Assembly (NCBI RefSeq): GCF_004122035.1
Contig: NZ_SAXA01000020.1
Coordinates: 1 to 54,865 of the forward strand
Reading direction: 5' to 3'
Source: Ancylomarina salipaludis
GTDB lineage: Bacteria; Bacteroidota; Bacteroidia; Bacteroidales; Marinifilaceae
DNA: 54,865 nt
The notes beneath the pieces were generated by a model. It was not told where the DNA came from and did not search any database. It saw only the letters and a list, made by a program, of their open reading frames with translations. A program made the position numbers and the translations under genes. Shown here piece by piece: positions 24,925 through 34,817 of this stretch (within the stretch, counting starts at the first letter, position 1; each line of letters opens with the position of its first letter).

Positions 24925-26265
24925 TTAATTTGCCAAGTTAGGATTATTATTAATCGCTTCCTGAGGATAAGGCAATGTATAACGAGGATCACCTTGTTGC
25001 AACACAACTGTTTCATCACCAAAAACATGAATAATCTCAGGCTGCGTTGTTCTTCTTAAGTCAAACCAACGATGACCTTCAAAAGCAAACTCACGGAAAC
25101 GCTCAGTTAGAATTTCCTTAATCAATTCTGCTCTATTCATACCAGCAATACGTGCAACTTCTGTAGAGTAGAAATCAGGTTTTAGTCTTTTTACTTTCAG
25201 CTGATTCAAATAATCACGAGCATCGTCAAGTTTATCCAGTTGAGCAGAAGCTTCAGCTGCAATCAAATACAATTCAGCTGTACGGAAAGTACAACGAAAT
25301 TTATCATCACCACCTTTAGAAACAACATAAGATCCTGATCCATTATCAGAATAATATTTTGCAAAACGCAAATCATTATCTATATCGTAAACGCCCATCA
25401 ATTCGTCAGAAACAAATACTGAATTTACAACTGCAGCATGAATACCTTCCTCTAAAGCCATGATACTTTCCTTAGAATTGTATTCACTAGGAATCAAACT
25501 CTCTGAATTGTTTAAATCTTCCAAGTCTGATTTTATGGCTAAAGTTGTTTTAGCAGAAGCTAAAGCGTTCTCCCATTCGTTTTTATACAAAGCAACTCTT
25601 GCTTGTAGAGCATTTGCAGAAGTCTTAGTAAAACGGTAGTTTTTACCCAATTCATATTCTTCAACATTCAATAGAGCCAAACCTTTAGTTAAATCTGATT
25701 CTACAAGTCCATATACTTCTGCAACTGTTGAAGGTACATAATTGGCTTCCAAATCAATTACTGTTGATACTGGTACTCCTTTATCAGTAGCAGATGAATT
25801 TAAATCGTAATGAGAAGCATATTGATTTACTAAATTAAAGTGCATCAGAGCGCGCATTAAATAAGCTTCACCTTGTAATTGCTCAACTTCCTCTTTCGTC
25901 CCGTCTGTAATTTCAGAACCTTCAGCAATAATATGGTTGGCATAAAAGATCGCTTTATAAAAACTTTGCCATCCAAAAGATAAAGTTGATGGAGCTGGTG
26001 TTTCATCTTCCCATAAATAAATATCCTTATAAGAAGCGATATCATTTTCCCATGCCCATCTGTAGAATTTCACTTCATCGGTACGCATGGTTAGTTTTGA
26101 ATTCTCAGCAGGAACTAAATAATAAGCTCTGGTCATTAAAGCTCTAAATTCCTCCATCGTTTCTGGTATTACTGTATCTGCAGGCTTTACATCCAGATAT
26201 TCGTCACATGATGGTAACACCAATAGGGCTAGCATTATGCTGATATATACTTTTATATTTTTCAT
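24925..26265 (-). CDS. SusD/RagB-family outer-membrane lipoprotein (locus 2)
   Basis: A protein of 446 residues. The signal peptide MKNIKVYISIMLALLVLPSC ends in the lipobox (Cys20). The N-terminal SusD signature is DEYLDVKPADTVIPETMEEFRALM, central TPR-like helices include LQGEAYLMRALMHFNLVNQYASHY, and the RagB/SusD C-terminal motif is RAELIKEILTERFREFAFEGHRWFDLRRT. It acts at the cell surface as the lid of the SusC encoded 10 bp upstream. The neighbouring metalloprotease suggests peptides as ligand, as for RagAB of Porphyromonas gingivalis; this is inference from context. Confidence 0.94.
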   Translation of the reverse strand: MKNIKVYISIMLALLVLPSCDEYLDVKPADTVIPETMEEFRALMTRAYYLVPAENSKLTMRTDEVKFYRWAWENDIASYKDIYLWEDETPAPSTLSFGWQSFYKAIFYANHIIAEGSEITDGTKEEVEQLQGEAYLMRALMHFNLVNQYASHYDLNSSATDKGVPVSTVIDLEANYVPSTVAEVYGLVESDLTKGLALLNVEEYELGKNYRFTKTSANALQARVALYKNEWENALASAKTTLAIKSDLEDLNNSESLIPSEYNSKESIMALEEGIHAAVVNSVFVSDELMGVYDIDNDLRFAKYYSDNGSGSYVVSKGGDDKFRCTFRTAELYLIAAEASAQLDKLDDARDYLNQLKVKRLKPDFYSTEVARIAGMNRAELIKEILTERFREFAFEGHRWFDLRRTTQPEIIHVFGDETVVLQQGDPRYTLPYPQEAINNNPNLAN

Positions 26266-26275
26266 ATTTCCAGTT

Positions 26276-29200
26276 TTAGAAAGTCACATTTACACCTATA
26301 GTGAATGATTTAGCTTGTGGTTGTGAATAAATATTTCCATATGATTCAGGATCAAAATAACCGTCGTATCCATTCGAAATTACAAAAGGATTACGTGCCT
26401 CAAAACTAAATCGAACACTATTCAATTTTAATTGATCAGCTAATTGCTGAGATAAAGTATAACCCAAACGGATACTACTTATTCTCATATAATTCACTTC
26501 TTTTAACCAAATATCCAAAGCCTGATATGTATTTACAGGATCTGAAACTGCATGCCAGTTCTTCTCCATCCAATAACTTCCATCACCGGATGTACTACCC
26601 ATCAAATTAGGGTATTTCGTATTTCTTCCTTCAATTACGTCTAAAATATCAACGGGTGCATTTCGACCTCTATCGTAATCTGTAATATCATATGGAGGAC
26701 GCGCCATACGCATCATCTTCAAATTAAAATTAGCAGATACAGTTAAATCAAAGTTTTTGTATTTGAAATTATTAATGATACCTCCCGAATATTTAGGGTC
26801 AGCATCACCTGCATATGAGAATAGGTTTCTGGTTTCTTCGGAAGTTAAAGATGAAGCGGACACATTTCCTGGCCACCACTCGGCATAAGCATCATACAAC
26901 TTGAAGAATTCCTGTCCGTTAAGCTTATTACCATCTTTCAAATAAATTGGGTAACCATTCTCATCTAATCCTGCTGTTTTAATAACAAAAACAGAATTTA
27001 CAGGATGCCCTTCTAAAGAAGGTGTACCTTGATTATCACGCACCTGAACTTTATTTACTTTACTTTTATTATGAGAGATATTGAAATTGGTATTCCACTC
27101 AAAATTATCCGTTTGAATATTTCTTGTTGCAATACTAAACTCCCAACCTTTGTTCGAAACCTCTGCCCAATTCACATTAGTAAATTCGAATCCATTCTCC
27201 ATTGGAATAGATTTCATACCAATCAAATCTGAGCTATTCCTGTCATACACATCAAGACTAATACGAACAGCATGACGAAAAAGAGCTAAGTCTAAACCTG
27301 CATTGTAGGTTCTTGTTTTTTCCCAACGTAATTTATCATTAGGAGGAGATAAAACCTCAATACCTTGCTCGCTAAAACCTGGAAGGATTGAATTCTGCTT
27401 GTATTTCCCAACAACAACAGGATAAGTCTCCTTATCAATGTTTCCTTGCAAACCATATGATGCACGTAATTTCAAATTACTCAACCAATTGACATTTCTA
27501 AGAAAATCTTCTTCAGAAGCGGTCCATGAACCACTCAATGCCCAAAGAGGTGTGTACTTATATTTTGAAGCTGTACCAAATAAATTAGAACCATCGTAAC
27601 GAACACTACCAAATACCGTATACTTTCTGTTGTAGGTATAAGATGCTGTTCCAAAAAATGATGCATATCTATTTTTAATATAGGATTTTGAATCCTTATT
27701 AAATTCTTTTGCATCAGATTCATTAGGATAGATCACAGCAGTTCCATTCAAACCATTAGGATTCCAACCATAGATACTTGAATGAACAAGAGTGCTTTCA
27801 GTTTCTCTCAATTCATTACCAACCATAGCGTCGAACTCATGAACATCATTAAAAACTTTATTCCATTCAAGCATATTCTTCCAGTTGTAAGAACGATTCT
27901 CTCCATTCCAACTTCTTAACACCCCGCCTTCAGGCATAAAAGGTAAACGCTCTTTAGCTACTGGATCCCAACGACGAGACCTCTCTCTTATCTGTCTTGA
28001 ATAATAGGTATTTTCTTTGGCTTCTTTTGTTGTCTGAGTGTTATCTGACTGGATACCTAGTTGTGATCTCAAAGTTAAATCAGCAGTAATTTCCCAATCC
28101 AGGTCAAAATTCACATTCAGCTTACGGCTCTTCATTTTATGAGAAGTTCCTTCACGCTCTTCGATAATATTAAAAGGTACATAAGCGTCATCAGATTCCT
28201 GAATTTCACCATCATACACATATCGACCTTTCTCATCATATACCTTTTGATAAGGATTGACAGTACGAGTATAATAAGATGGGTTTGTAAAGAAATCAGT
28301 TCCTGTTAAATACGAATTCTTTTCGACTTCTGATCCAAATACACCAACGCCAAATTTTAAATTACGTCTTAATTGGAAATCTGTTTTTAAAGTCACATTA
28401 TATCGATCCATAGAAGTTCCGATAGTCGTTCCTTTTTCGTTATAGTATCCACCTGAAAAATAGTAAGTCGCAAAATCGTCTCCACCAGAAATACTCAAAG
28501 AGTGATCTTGATTAACAGAGGTTTGGTACAATAAATCTTCCCAATTTGTATTGGTATTTCTCAAACTATTAATTTCAGTCTGAGCATCATTACTAATTCC
28601 GGAAAAGCCATTTGTTCTGTAAGCATCCAATTGGTCATATTTATTTAAAATACGAGCAACACCACCTTTACCTGATCTGTAAGTCAAATCTTCACGTCCA
28701 GCCAAGGCTAACTCTAAATCAACTTTCTGATCTGAGTTCATCAAATTTAGTTTGCTTAAATCAGGACGAGAAGTAAATGAAGTATTACTATTAAAGCTTA
28801 CTCTCATTTTACCTTGTTTACCGTTTTTTGTGGTAATTACAATTACTCCATTAGCAGCACGCGCACCATAAATAGCTGTTGCAGCCGCATCCTTAAGAAT
28901 AGTTATATCCTTAATATCCTGAGGATTCAAGCCAGCAATTGAAGAATTGTATAACTGGTCAATATTATCAGAATCATTAAAATCAGGGAGATCATTACCT
29001 TCCAAAGGCACACCGTCAACAACCCATAGAGGATCTTGGGTTCCATTTAATGACGCGGTACCACGAATACGAATTTTAGCAGGTGCGCCAGGCGCTCCAC
29101 TTGTTGGCATAGAAGTCACACCAGCCAACTGACCAGCAAGCATATTATCAACACTTGCAATACCTGCCTGCATAATCTTATCAGCACCGACTTTAGCTAC

Positions 29201-29605
29201 TGCTGAGGTTAATTTGCGTTTTTCAATTTTCTGATATCCTGTCACAACAATCTCACCTAACTGACTATTAGAATTGTTAAGCTTAATTGTCACAAAATCT
29301 TTTCCAGCAATATCAACCACTTGAGTTTCGAAACCCAGAAAGCTACACGAAATAGTTTTCAATGCTTTAGGTACTTCAAGTATAAAATTACCGTCCAAAT
29401 CGGTAATCGTTCCCATTGTGATATTCTCTATCACTCCTTTTACTCCCGTTTCAGCTCCAATTGTCGATTTGTCTATAAACACAGAAGCACCGATCAGCAC
29501 ATCGCCGTCGGTTGCTGAGAGTACTCTCCCCTTAATTTGCTTCGTCTCTTGTGCCAATACGATGGCTGGTAAACAGATCAAAAGCCAGGTTAGCAGTCTT
29601 TTCAT
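26276..29605 (-). CDS. SusC/RagA-family TonB-dependent transporter (locus 2)
   Basis: A protein of 1109 residues. The signal peptide MKRLLTWLLICLPAIVLAQ is followed by a CarboxypepD_reg domain (about 22-110, IKGRVLSATDGDVLIGASV), the TonB-box region LGEIVVTGYQKI, the plug (LKDAAATAIYGARAANGVIVITTKNG) and the barrel, ending FTIGVNVTF. It lacks the STN domain of the locus 1 paralogue, which fits regulation by a two-component system rather than by sigma/anti-sigma. Within the CarboxypepD_reg domain there is an insertion (TIGAETGVKGVIENITMG) between the usual strands. Co-transcribed with susD-2. Ligand likely peptide by context. Confidence 0.95.
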   Translation of the reverse strand: MKRLLTWLLICLPAIVLAQETKQIKGRVLSATDGDVLIGASVFIDKSTIGAETGVKGVIENITMGTITDLDGNFILEVPKALKTISCSFLGFETQVVDIAGKDFVTIKLNNSNSQLGEIVVTGYQKIEKRKLTSAVAKVGADKIMQAGIASVDNMLAGQLAGVTSMPTSGAPGAPAKIRIRGTASLNGTQDPLWVVDGVPLEGNDLPDFNDSDNIDQLYNSSIAGLNPQDIKDITILKDAAATAIYGARAANGVIVITTKNGKQGKMRVSFNSNTSFTSRPDLSKLNLMNSDQKVDLELALAGREDLTYRSGKGGVARILNKYDQLDAYRTNGFSGISNDAQTEINSLRNTNTNWEDLLYQTSVNQDHSLSISGGDDFATYYFSGGYYNEKGTTIGTSMDRYNVTLKTDFQLRRNLKFGVGVFGSEVEKNSYLTGTDFFTNPSYYTRTVNPYQKVYDEKGRYVYDGEIQESDDAYVPFNIIEEREGTSHKMKSRKLNVNFDLDWEITADLTLRSQLGIQSDNTQTTKEAKENTYYSRQIRERSRRWDPVAKERLPFMPEGGVLRSWNGENRSYNWKNMLEWNKVFNDVHEFDAMVGNELRETESTLVHSSIYGWNPNGLNGTAVIYPNESDAKEFNKDSKSYIKNRYASFFGTASYTYNRKYTVFGSVRYDGSNLFGTASKYKYTPLWALSGSWTASEEDFLRNVNWLSNLKLRASYGLQGNIDKETYPVVVGKYKQNSILPGFSEQGIEVLSPPNDKLRWEKTRTYNAGLDLALFRHAVRISLDVYDRNSSDLIGMKSIPMENGFEFTNVNWAEVSNKGWEFSIATRNIQTDNFEWNTNFNISHNKSKVNKVQVRDNQGTPSLEGHPVNSVFVIKTAGLDENGYPIYLKDGNKLNGQEFFKLYDAYAEWWPGNVSASSLTSEETRNLFSYAGDADPKYSGGIINNFKYKNFDLTVSANFNLKMMRMARPPYDITDYDRGRNAPVDILDVIEGRNTKYPNLMGSTSGDGSYWMEKNWHAVSDPVNTYQALDIWLKEVNYMRISSIRLGYTLSQQLADQLKLNSVRFSFEARNPFVISNGYDGYFDPESYGNIYSQPQAKSFTIGVNVTF

Positions 29606-29650
29606 AGTTCAATTTTTAAAGGTTATTAAAATAGTGGTTTTTGTAAGTAA

Positions 29651-29686
29651 AAAAACAGATAGGGTAGATTTCTTTACCCCATCTGT
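29651..29686 (-). terminator. Intrinsic terminator after the metalloprotease gene
   Basis: A 12-bp stem (29655-29666 with 29675-29686, one G-T pair) and an 8-nt loop are followed on the minus strand by seven T. It lies between the metalloprotease stop and susC-2, so read-through would be partial at best, or susC-2 has its own promoter in the remaining 45 bp. Confidence 0.85.
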
Positions 29687-29700
29687 CAAACAGATTTTTA

Positions 29701-32391
29701 TTATTTCATATTGAGTGCTTCTTCAATTCTCAAAACTAAATCAGTATAGTGATAACGAGTCGCTTGATCATTTATCGTCAAACGTTTCTTCAATAAGGAT
29801 CGAATCTTCATCAACTCACCTCTTTTCATTGAAACCGCATCCGAAACACGATTCATCGTGGCATATACCAGATTACGATTAAAATTTCTGGAATCACCGC
29901 CATCGGCCTTTTCATCTTCAAACATGCCAACTGATCTCACCGAATAGTCACACAAAACAGGCATGTGATGGTGCAAAGAACAGGAACAATCAGAGTGCAA
30001 TGCTTTTTTAGTTGTTTTCTCCATAGCCTTATTCTGGGTAATGATTAAGGCATCGATGTAATTTTTTTGACTTTGACGATCGTAAACATTCAGCTTATAG
30101 CCCTTGATTGTTTTCTTAAAAATCCCCTGATGCAAATCGTCCAGCATATTTGCAACCGTGTAAGCTTTATTACCATTTACAGCTTCGTTTTCAAGCATTC
30201 TAAGCAACCTTTCTTTCTGTAAAAGCGAATAAAATATTCGAGCATGCAAGTCGCGAAATAGAGTCGTTGGTGCATATTCAATATCTCCAATTGGCGATTC
30301 TTTAATAGGGTATGTTTTATTGTAAACATCAGCTTTTGTCAACCAAGCAGGAATATCAATTACTTCATCAATTAAATACTTAATGGCATCCTTTTGTTTA
30401 GCTTTCTCTACATGAGCATAAGCTGCTTTTTGCTCACCATATACCGGATGATCAAGATAAACTCCTCCAATATTGGTAACCACATGATTGGCATAGGTAA
30501 ACCACTGTCCAATGATTCCCATCATCATCTTACCGGCTTTCTCATAATCCTGACCTTCTTCGTAAGTCCAGTTTTCAACCTGTGGCACAATACGTTTCAA
30601 ATTCTTCAATCCATAACGGCTTGCTTGCATCGAATTATCCCCCAAATCTTCACTTTGTGCCGACGGATCAATCGTATTCTTACCATCCTGCTGCGGACCA
30701 TAATGGTATAATGGATCCGTTTCATGTTTACGAATCATAGCCGATTGATCATTCAACTCATCCCATGGCGTGTTTTTATTATTCCATTTGTAAGCCCATC
30801 CTATTGCGAAAATATCGTACACTCCAATTTGCGGGGTAATATTTTCAACACCATCTTCTGGTTGTGCCACATAATTGAATCGCGCATAATCCATGATGGA
30901 AGGAGCGGTTCCTCCCATTCTATCGGTATAGGTTTTCGATCGCAAAGAATCAACAGGATAAGCGTACGAAGCTCCCATATTGTGCATCAAACCCAAGGTA
31001 TGGCCCACTTCATGAGAAGACACAAAACGAATGGCATGTGCCATGTGCTCATTCTCGAATTTATTGGCTCTTGCCTTTGGATCAATCGCACCGGTTTGAA
31101 TTCTTATCCACGATTGCAAAGCCGTCATCACATTGTGCCACCAAATAATATCAGCTTCAATAATTTCTCCTGAACGTGGATCAACAACTGAAGGTCCCAT
31201 TGCATTTGCCTGACTCGAAGCGGCATAAGTCACCATAGAATAACGCACATCGTCGCCATCAAAATCAGGATCGTTAATTGGTGCATCTTTAGCAATAATA
31301 GCATTTTTAAAACCTGCTTGTTCAAAAGCAATCTGCCAATCGTTTATCCCATCTTTGATAGTCTGTCTCCATTGTTTAGGCGTTGATGGATCGATATAAT
31401 AAACGATTTGCTTTTGTGGCTCAACCAATTCACCTGCTAAATATCTCTCAACATCTTCCTTTTTAGGCTCTAAACGCCAACGATTTACCAATTCGCGATT
31501 CTCCAGGGCTTGCTGATCATCGTTAAAATAAAAATGCTTTGTAGAGAAGAACCCCACTCTTCTGTCTGCAAAACGGGGTTTCATTGGTTTTTCGTTCAAT
31601 AAAACGATGTTTGATGTGACTTCGATTGAAACCGTAATTCCTTCGGCCTTTGTTGTCAATAACGATTTAACAATGGCATTTTCAGGAAAAGACTTTACTT
31701 CATCAATCTTCGAAAGCGTACTAACTGCCGAACCTGGCATCCCCAGAATTCCAAAAAGATCATTCAAACTTTTTTCGGAACCATCAAAAACCTTATTCAC
31801 CTTAAAGACATAAGAGGTTGAATCTTTTCCCAAACAAGATAAATCAAAGCTCTCTCTGATAGATGAAATATAATTATCTTCGAATGACTTCGTAATTGCA
31901 TCACCTTTTTTACTTGAGTAGGCAGCCTTATATGTTTTTACCCATACTTTTTTAAGAATCGTATCCAATTCAAACTTGATTAATAAGTTTTGATAGTTGA
32001 TTCCTTTATTAAATCCCAACTCATTAATTTCAGTGGGTACTTTAGATATTTTATTCACCAATAAAAAATCACGCCCCAATAGACTTTTATCCAATTCAAA
32101 AAAATAATCTTTCTTTACCCGATGGATATCGATAACACCCTTCTGACTTACTGCATCAGAAGTAATAACGTCGTCGTATTTCTTGAGAGTTGATTTTTTC
32201 TCATCAGTCACCTTTGCATCCTCTTTGTCGGCTTTTTTATTTTTTTTCTTGAAAAATTTAAAAACCCCGGTTTCAGATTGTTCCTGGTTTAAAATAGCAG
32301 CCTGCGTTTGCTCCTGTATCCCACCAAGAATACAAGTTGTCATTATAGCTACGGCTAATGTCTTTTTAAGTGTGTGTGTGTTTAAGCTCAT
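29701..32391 (-). CDS. Secreted zinc metalloprotease, metzincin type (DUF5117/DUF5118 family)
   Basis: A protein of 896 residues. An N-terminal signal peptide (KKTLAVAIMTTCILGGIQEQTQA) is followed by a Lys-rich linker (about 44-70), which is unusual. A DUF5118/5117-like beta-rich region (VKKDYFFELDKSLLGRDFLLVNKISKVP) leads to the catalytic core. The zinc motif HEVGHTLGLMH (His460, Glu461, His464, His470) is the metzincin HExxHxxGxxH form, and SIMDY about 35 residues on supplies the Met-turn. A helical C-terminal part follows. It should cleave proteins in the periplasm or outside. It lies just upstream of susC-2/susD-2 in the same direction, separated by a terminator. The sensor kinase upstream probably controls the set. 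Confidence 0.92.
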   Translation of the reverse strand: MSLNTHTLKKTLAVAIMTTCILGGIQEQTQAAILNQEQSETGVFKFFKKKNKKADKEDAKVTDEKKSTLKKYDDVITSDAVSQKGVIDIHRVKKDYFFELDKSLLGRDFLLVNKISKVPTEINELGFNKGINYQNLLIKFELDTILKKVWVKTYKAAYSSKKGDAITKSFEDNYISSIRESFDLSCLGKDSTSYVFKVNKVFDGSEKSLNDLFGILGMPGSAVSTLSKIDEVKSFPENAIVKSLLTTKAEGITVSIEVTSNIVLLNEKPMKPRFADRRVGFFSTKHFYFNDDQQALENRELVNRWRLEPKKEDVERYLAGELVEPQKQIVYYIDPSTPKQWRQTIKDGINDWQIAFEQAGFKNAIIAKDAPINDPDFDGDDVRYSMVTYAASSQANAMGPSVVDPRSGEIIEADIIWWHNVMTALQSWIRIQTGAIDPKARANKFENEHMAHAIRFVSSHEVGHTLGLMHNMGASYAYPVDSLRSKTYTDRMGGTAPSIMDYARFNYVAQPEDGVENITPQIGVYDIFAIGWAYKWNNKNTPWDELNDQSAMIRKHETDPLYHYGPQQDGKNTIDPSAQSEDLGDNSMQASRYGLKNLKRIVPQVENWTYEEGQDYEKAGKMMMGIIGQWFTYANHVVTNIGGVYLDHPVYGEQKAAYAHVEKAKQKDAIKYLIDEVIDIPAWLTKADVYNKTYPIKESPIGDIEYAPTTLFRDLHARIFYSLLQKERLLRMLENEAVNGNKAYTVANMLDDLHQGIFKKTIKGYKLNVYDRQSQKNYIDALIITQNKAMEKTTKKALHSDCSCSLHHHMPVLCDYSVRSVGMFEDEKADGGDSRNFNRNLVYATMNRVSDAVSMKRGELMKIRSLLKKRLTINDQATRYHYTDLVLRIEEALNMK

Positions 32392-32744
32392 TCAGTGTGT
32401 TTGTTCTTTTTGCAAAGGCTGACACAAAAGATAATTGTATAAACAAATATCTTTTGCGTATAACATGCCCGTGCAGGATCTAACCGTTTACTAACCAAAA
32501 TTTATTTTAGATCCATTTGAAGAGGATCTGAAACAAAAATCTATTTTTTGTAATTAGCAATAAAAAGGAAGGGTGTGAATCAGGAAAATTGAAGAGTGAA
32601 TCGTAAAAAAAAGAGAATGAACAAAAATGCAAGCCTCAAACAGACTCGCATAACGATCCCAATTCAAACATTTTTAGAATGATGAAATGCTCAATTCATA
32701 TGAACTTTTAAACAGACAATTTGCACTAAAATACGGGGCAAGAT
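32392..32744. promoter_or_regulatory. Control region between the sensor kinase and metalloprotease genes
   Basis: This 353-bp gap must hold the metalloprotease promoter. On the minus strand GGTTAG recurs at an 11-bp step (minus-strand reading of about 32480-32496), the arrangement typical of LytTR-protein sites (direct repeats one helical turn apart). GGATCT occurs at 32476 and 32524, and with AGATCC at 32509-32514 forms a dyad (AGATCC-N9-GGATCT, 32509-32529). No exact TAnnTTTG box is seen on the minus strand. Assigning these to the response regulator at 24057 is inference. Confidence 0.35.
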
Positions 32745-34673
32745 TTATGAGATAAGAGGTAGTCGAACAACAAACAGATTTCCCTCTACACCATATTTAG
32801 GCTGCTCTTTACCTAAAAAGGTATATAAAGCATTAAGTGTTTTGAGGCCTGTGCCCGAACTCGACCCAACATCTGAACGCAATTGGTAGGTATTGGCAAC
32901 AACCAATTCGTCATTCTCAATTCGTATTGTAATCAGAAGCGGTTTTTCTGAAGTTACAATATTGTGCTTTATGGCATTCTCCACAAGTGACTGCAAACTG
33001 ACCGATGGCAACTTGGAACTCATATAACAATCAGAAATGTCACAGTCTAAACTCAAATTTTCACCAAACCGAATTTTCTGAAGGAAAATATAATGCTTCA
33101 TAAAATCCAGCTCCTGTTTTAAATCGATCAGACTTGAATTGTTTTGATCCAAAAGATAACGGTAAACTTTTGACAATTTCAAAACAAACTTGCGAGCTAA
33201 TCCTGGCTCAGCTTCTACCAAAGCATATAACGAATTAAGTGAGTTAAACAGAAAATGAGGATTAATCTGATTTTTGATATTCTTCAACTGAGCCTTTACC
33301 TTCTCCTCTTCTTCTTGATTTGCACGCTTTCTCAACTCAACTGTTTCGCTAATATCAAATCGAAAACTTGAGAACCCAATTACAATATTATCTTCATCAA
33401 AAATAGCATTGAATATTTGCTGATAATGCTGCTGATTTCTCTCATATTCAATCAAAAAATGTTCGCCTTGAATCGCTCTCTCAAAAGATTTCCGCATTAA
33501 CTCACGCACATCTGTCTTATAAACTCCTAAAGCATTATCCCCAAGCTCGATACAAACCCCTTCCTTTTCAAGAATATCTTTTTGATATACCGAATTAAAA
33601 CTCGTATAATGAAAATCCCGATCAACTGAAAAAATCATAATTTGATCCGTACTCTCCATAATTGAAGACAACTTATTCTCAACAGCCCGATGTTTTGTTT
33701 CCGCCTTTTGTCTTCTATCATATTCAGAAAGCCATTTACGCTGTGAAAAGTACAAGAACACCATCAATAAAAATGCCAGGGCAATACCAATTAAGGCCGT
33801 GGAATTTCGAACTTCCTGCACAGCCTCTTCAACATTAAATAAAGGCACACTTACTGAAATCAACCAATTGGCATTGATTTCACCCAATTGTATCGATTGA
33901 TACACACGAACAACAGGAACTTGAAGAAAATCAGAAACAACCTCAGCCTGATACTTTTCACCCGAGATAAGCACCTTCTTCACATTGTTACTATCACTCA
34001 TACTATTTATTCCAGCTCCAATTCTTTTTTCATCGGGATGAATAATACAATAGCCTTCAGAAGATATGATTGATACATAAGCCCGCCCTAAAGATTGCTC
34101 ATCGTAAAAGTGTTGTTGAAAATTAAATAAGTCGATATCAAGCCCCAAGGCTCCCACAAGATTCCCTTTTATTTTAACAGGCATAACAATAGAAACCAAG
34201 AAACGACTATCCTGAGATAAGTAAGGAGGAGAAACAAACTCCTCTCCCTTTAACTGCAAATTCTTAAATAATGCTTTTCGACTTGCATCAATTTCTTTTT
34301 TTCCAACGCCTTCTTCAATATGAGTAAAAAACAATCCCTCTTCCGATTTTTCAAGATCAATAAACCAACACGAATAAAAATCATTTTTTCCAATCAATAC
34401 ACCTTCCAATTGTTCACTTATCGTAGGTAATTGAATGCCATTCACCTTAATAATTTCCTCAAGAGTCTTTCCAAGCTCAATTGAAAACTGGTAATTATCC
34501 TTCAATTTATTTTTAACGATCAAAAAACTGTTCTGAGCTTTTGACACAGCCAAATCAACACTCATATTACGAGCAGTTTGTGACATTTTTTCGCCTATTA
34601 AATAAGCAACGATCACAAAAGTTACAATAATAACAATACCGACCTGTACGATGGATTTATTACGCCGTTTCAT
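32745..34673 (-). CDS. LytS-type membrane sensor histidine kinase with Cache and PAS domains
   Basis: A protein of 642 residues. Membrane helix 1 is at about 9-26 (VGIVIIVTFVIVAYLIG). A periplasmic Cache-type sensor covers about 30-285 (FVSPPYLSQDSRFLVSIVMPV; LVGALGLDIDL; SEGYCIIHPD). Membrane helix 2 is at about 293-311. A cytoplasmic PAS domain (about 335-445) precedes the His_kinase domain with phospho-acceptor His473 in NQINPHFLFNSLNSL and a C-terminal HATPase (SLVENAIKHNI; GSSSGTGLKTLN). This architecture pairs with LytTR regulators; the one at 24057-24827 is the obvious partner. Cache domains often bind small molecules such as amino acids, which would suit a peptide-use locus. A -7 box lies upstream. 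Confidence 0.93.
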   Translation of the reverse strand: MKRRNKSIVQVGIVIIVTFVIVAYLIGEKMSQTARNMSVDLAVSKAQNSFLIVKNKLKDNYQFSIELGKTLEEIIKVNGIQLPTISEQLEGVLIGKNDFYSCWFIDLEKSEEGLFFTHIEEGVGKKEIDASRKALFKNLQLKGEEFVSPPYLSQDSRFLVSIVMPVKIKGNLVGALGLDIDLFNFQQHFYDEQSLGRAYVSIISSEGYCIIHPDEKRIGAGINSMSDSNNVKKVLISGEKYQAEVVSDFLQVPVVRVYQSIQLGEINANWLISVSVPLFNVEEAVQEVRNSTALIGIALAFLLMVFLYFSQRKWLSEYDRRQKAETKHRAVENKLSSIMESTDQIMIFSVDRDFHYTSFNSVYQKDILEKEGVCIELGDNALGVYKTDVRELMRKSFERAIQGEHFLIEYERNQQHYQQIFNAIFDEDNIVIGFSSFRFDISETVELRKRANQEEEEKVKAQLKNIKNQINPHFLFNSLNSLYALVEAEPGLARKFVLKLSKVYRYLLDQNNSSLIDLKQELDFMKHYIFLQKIRFGENLSLDCDISDCYMSSKLPSVSLQSLVENAIKHNIVTSEKPLLITIRIENDELVVANTYQLRSDVGSSSGTGLKTLNALYTFLGKEQPKYGVEGNLFVVRLPLIS

Positions 34674-34698
34674 TGGGAACTTTTCTTTAAATATTTTG

Positions 34699-34706
34699 CA
34701 AAGCTA
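34699..34706 (-). promoter_or_regulatory. Probable -7 box of the sensor kinase gene
   Basis: The minus strand reads TAGCTTTG followed by CAAAA, a match to TAnnTTTG about 26 bp before the ATG at 34673. No -33 TTG is seen at the expected spacing. Confidence 0.4.
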
Positions 34707-34817
34707 TGAAATATACGCTTGGTAAGCTTTAAAATAAAACGATTATTGCAGTATGCTTTTCTTTATAAAACTTTGTGATTTACTTTGCACAAATTAAAAA
34801 CGACTTATTAATCAGGA

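Noticed and set aside
24828-25028. N-terminal extension of the LytTR regulator into susD-2
   Set aside because: The receiver domain starts at MISVAIVEDE (24827); the extension is susD sequence read in another frame and crosses a terminator.
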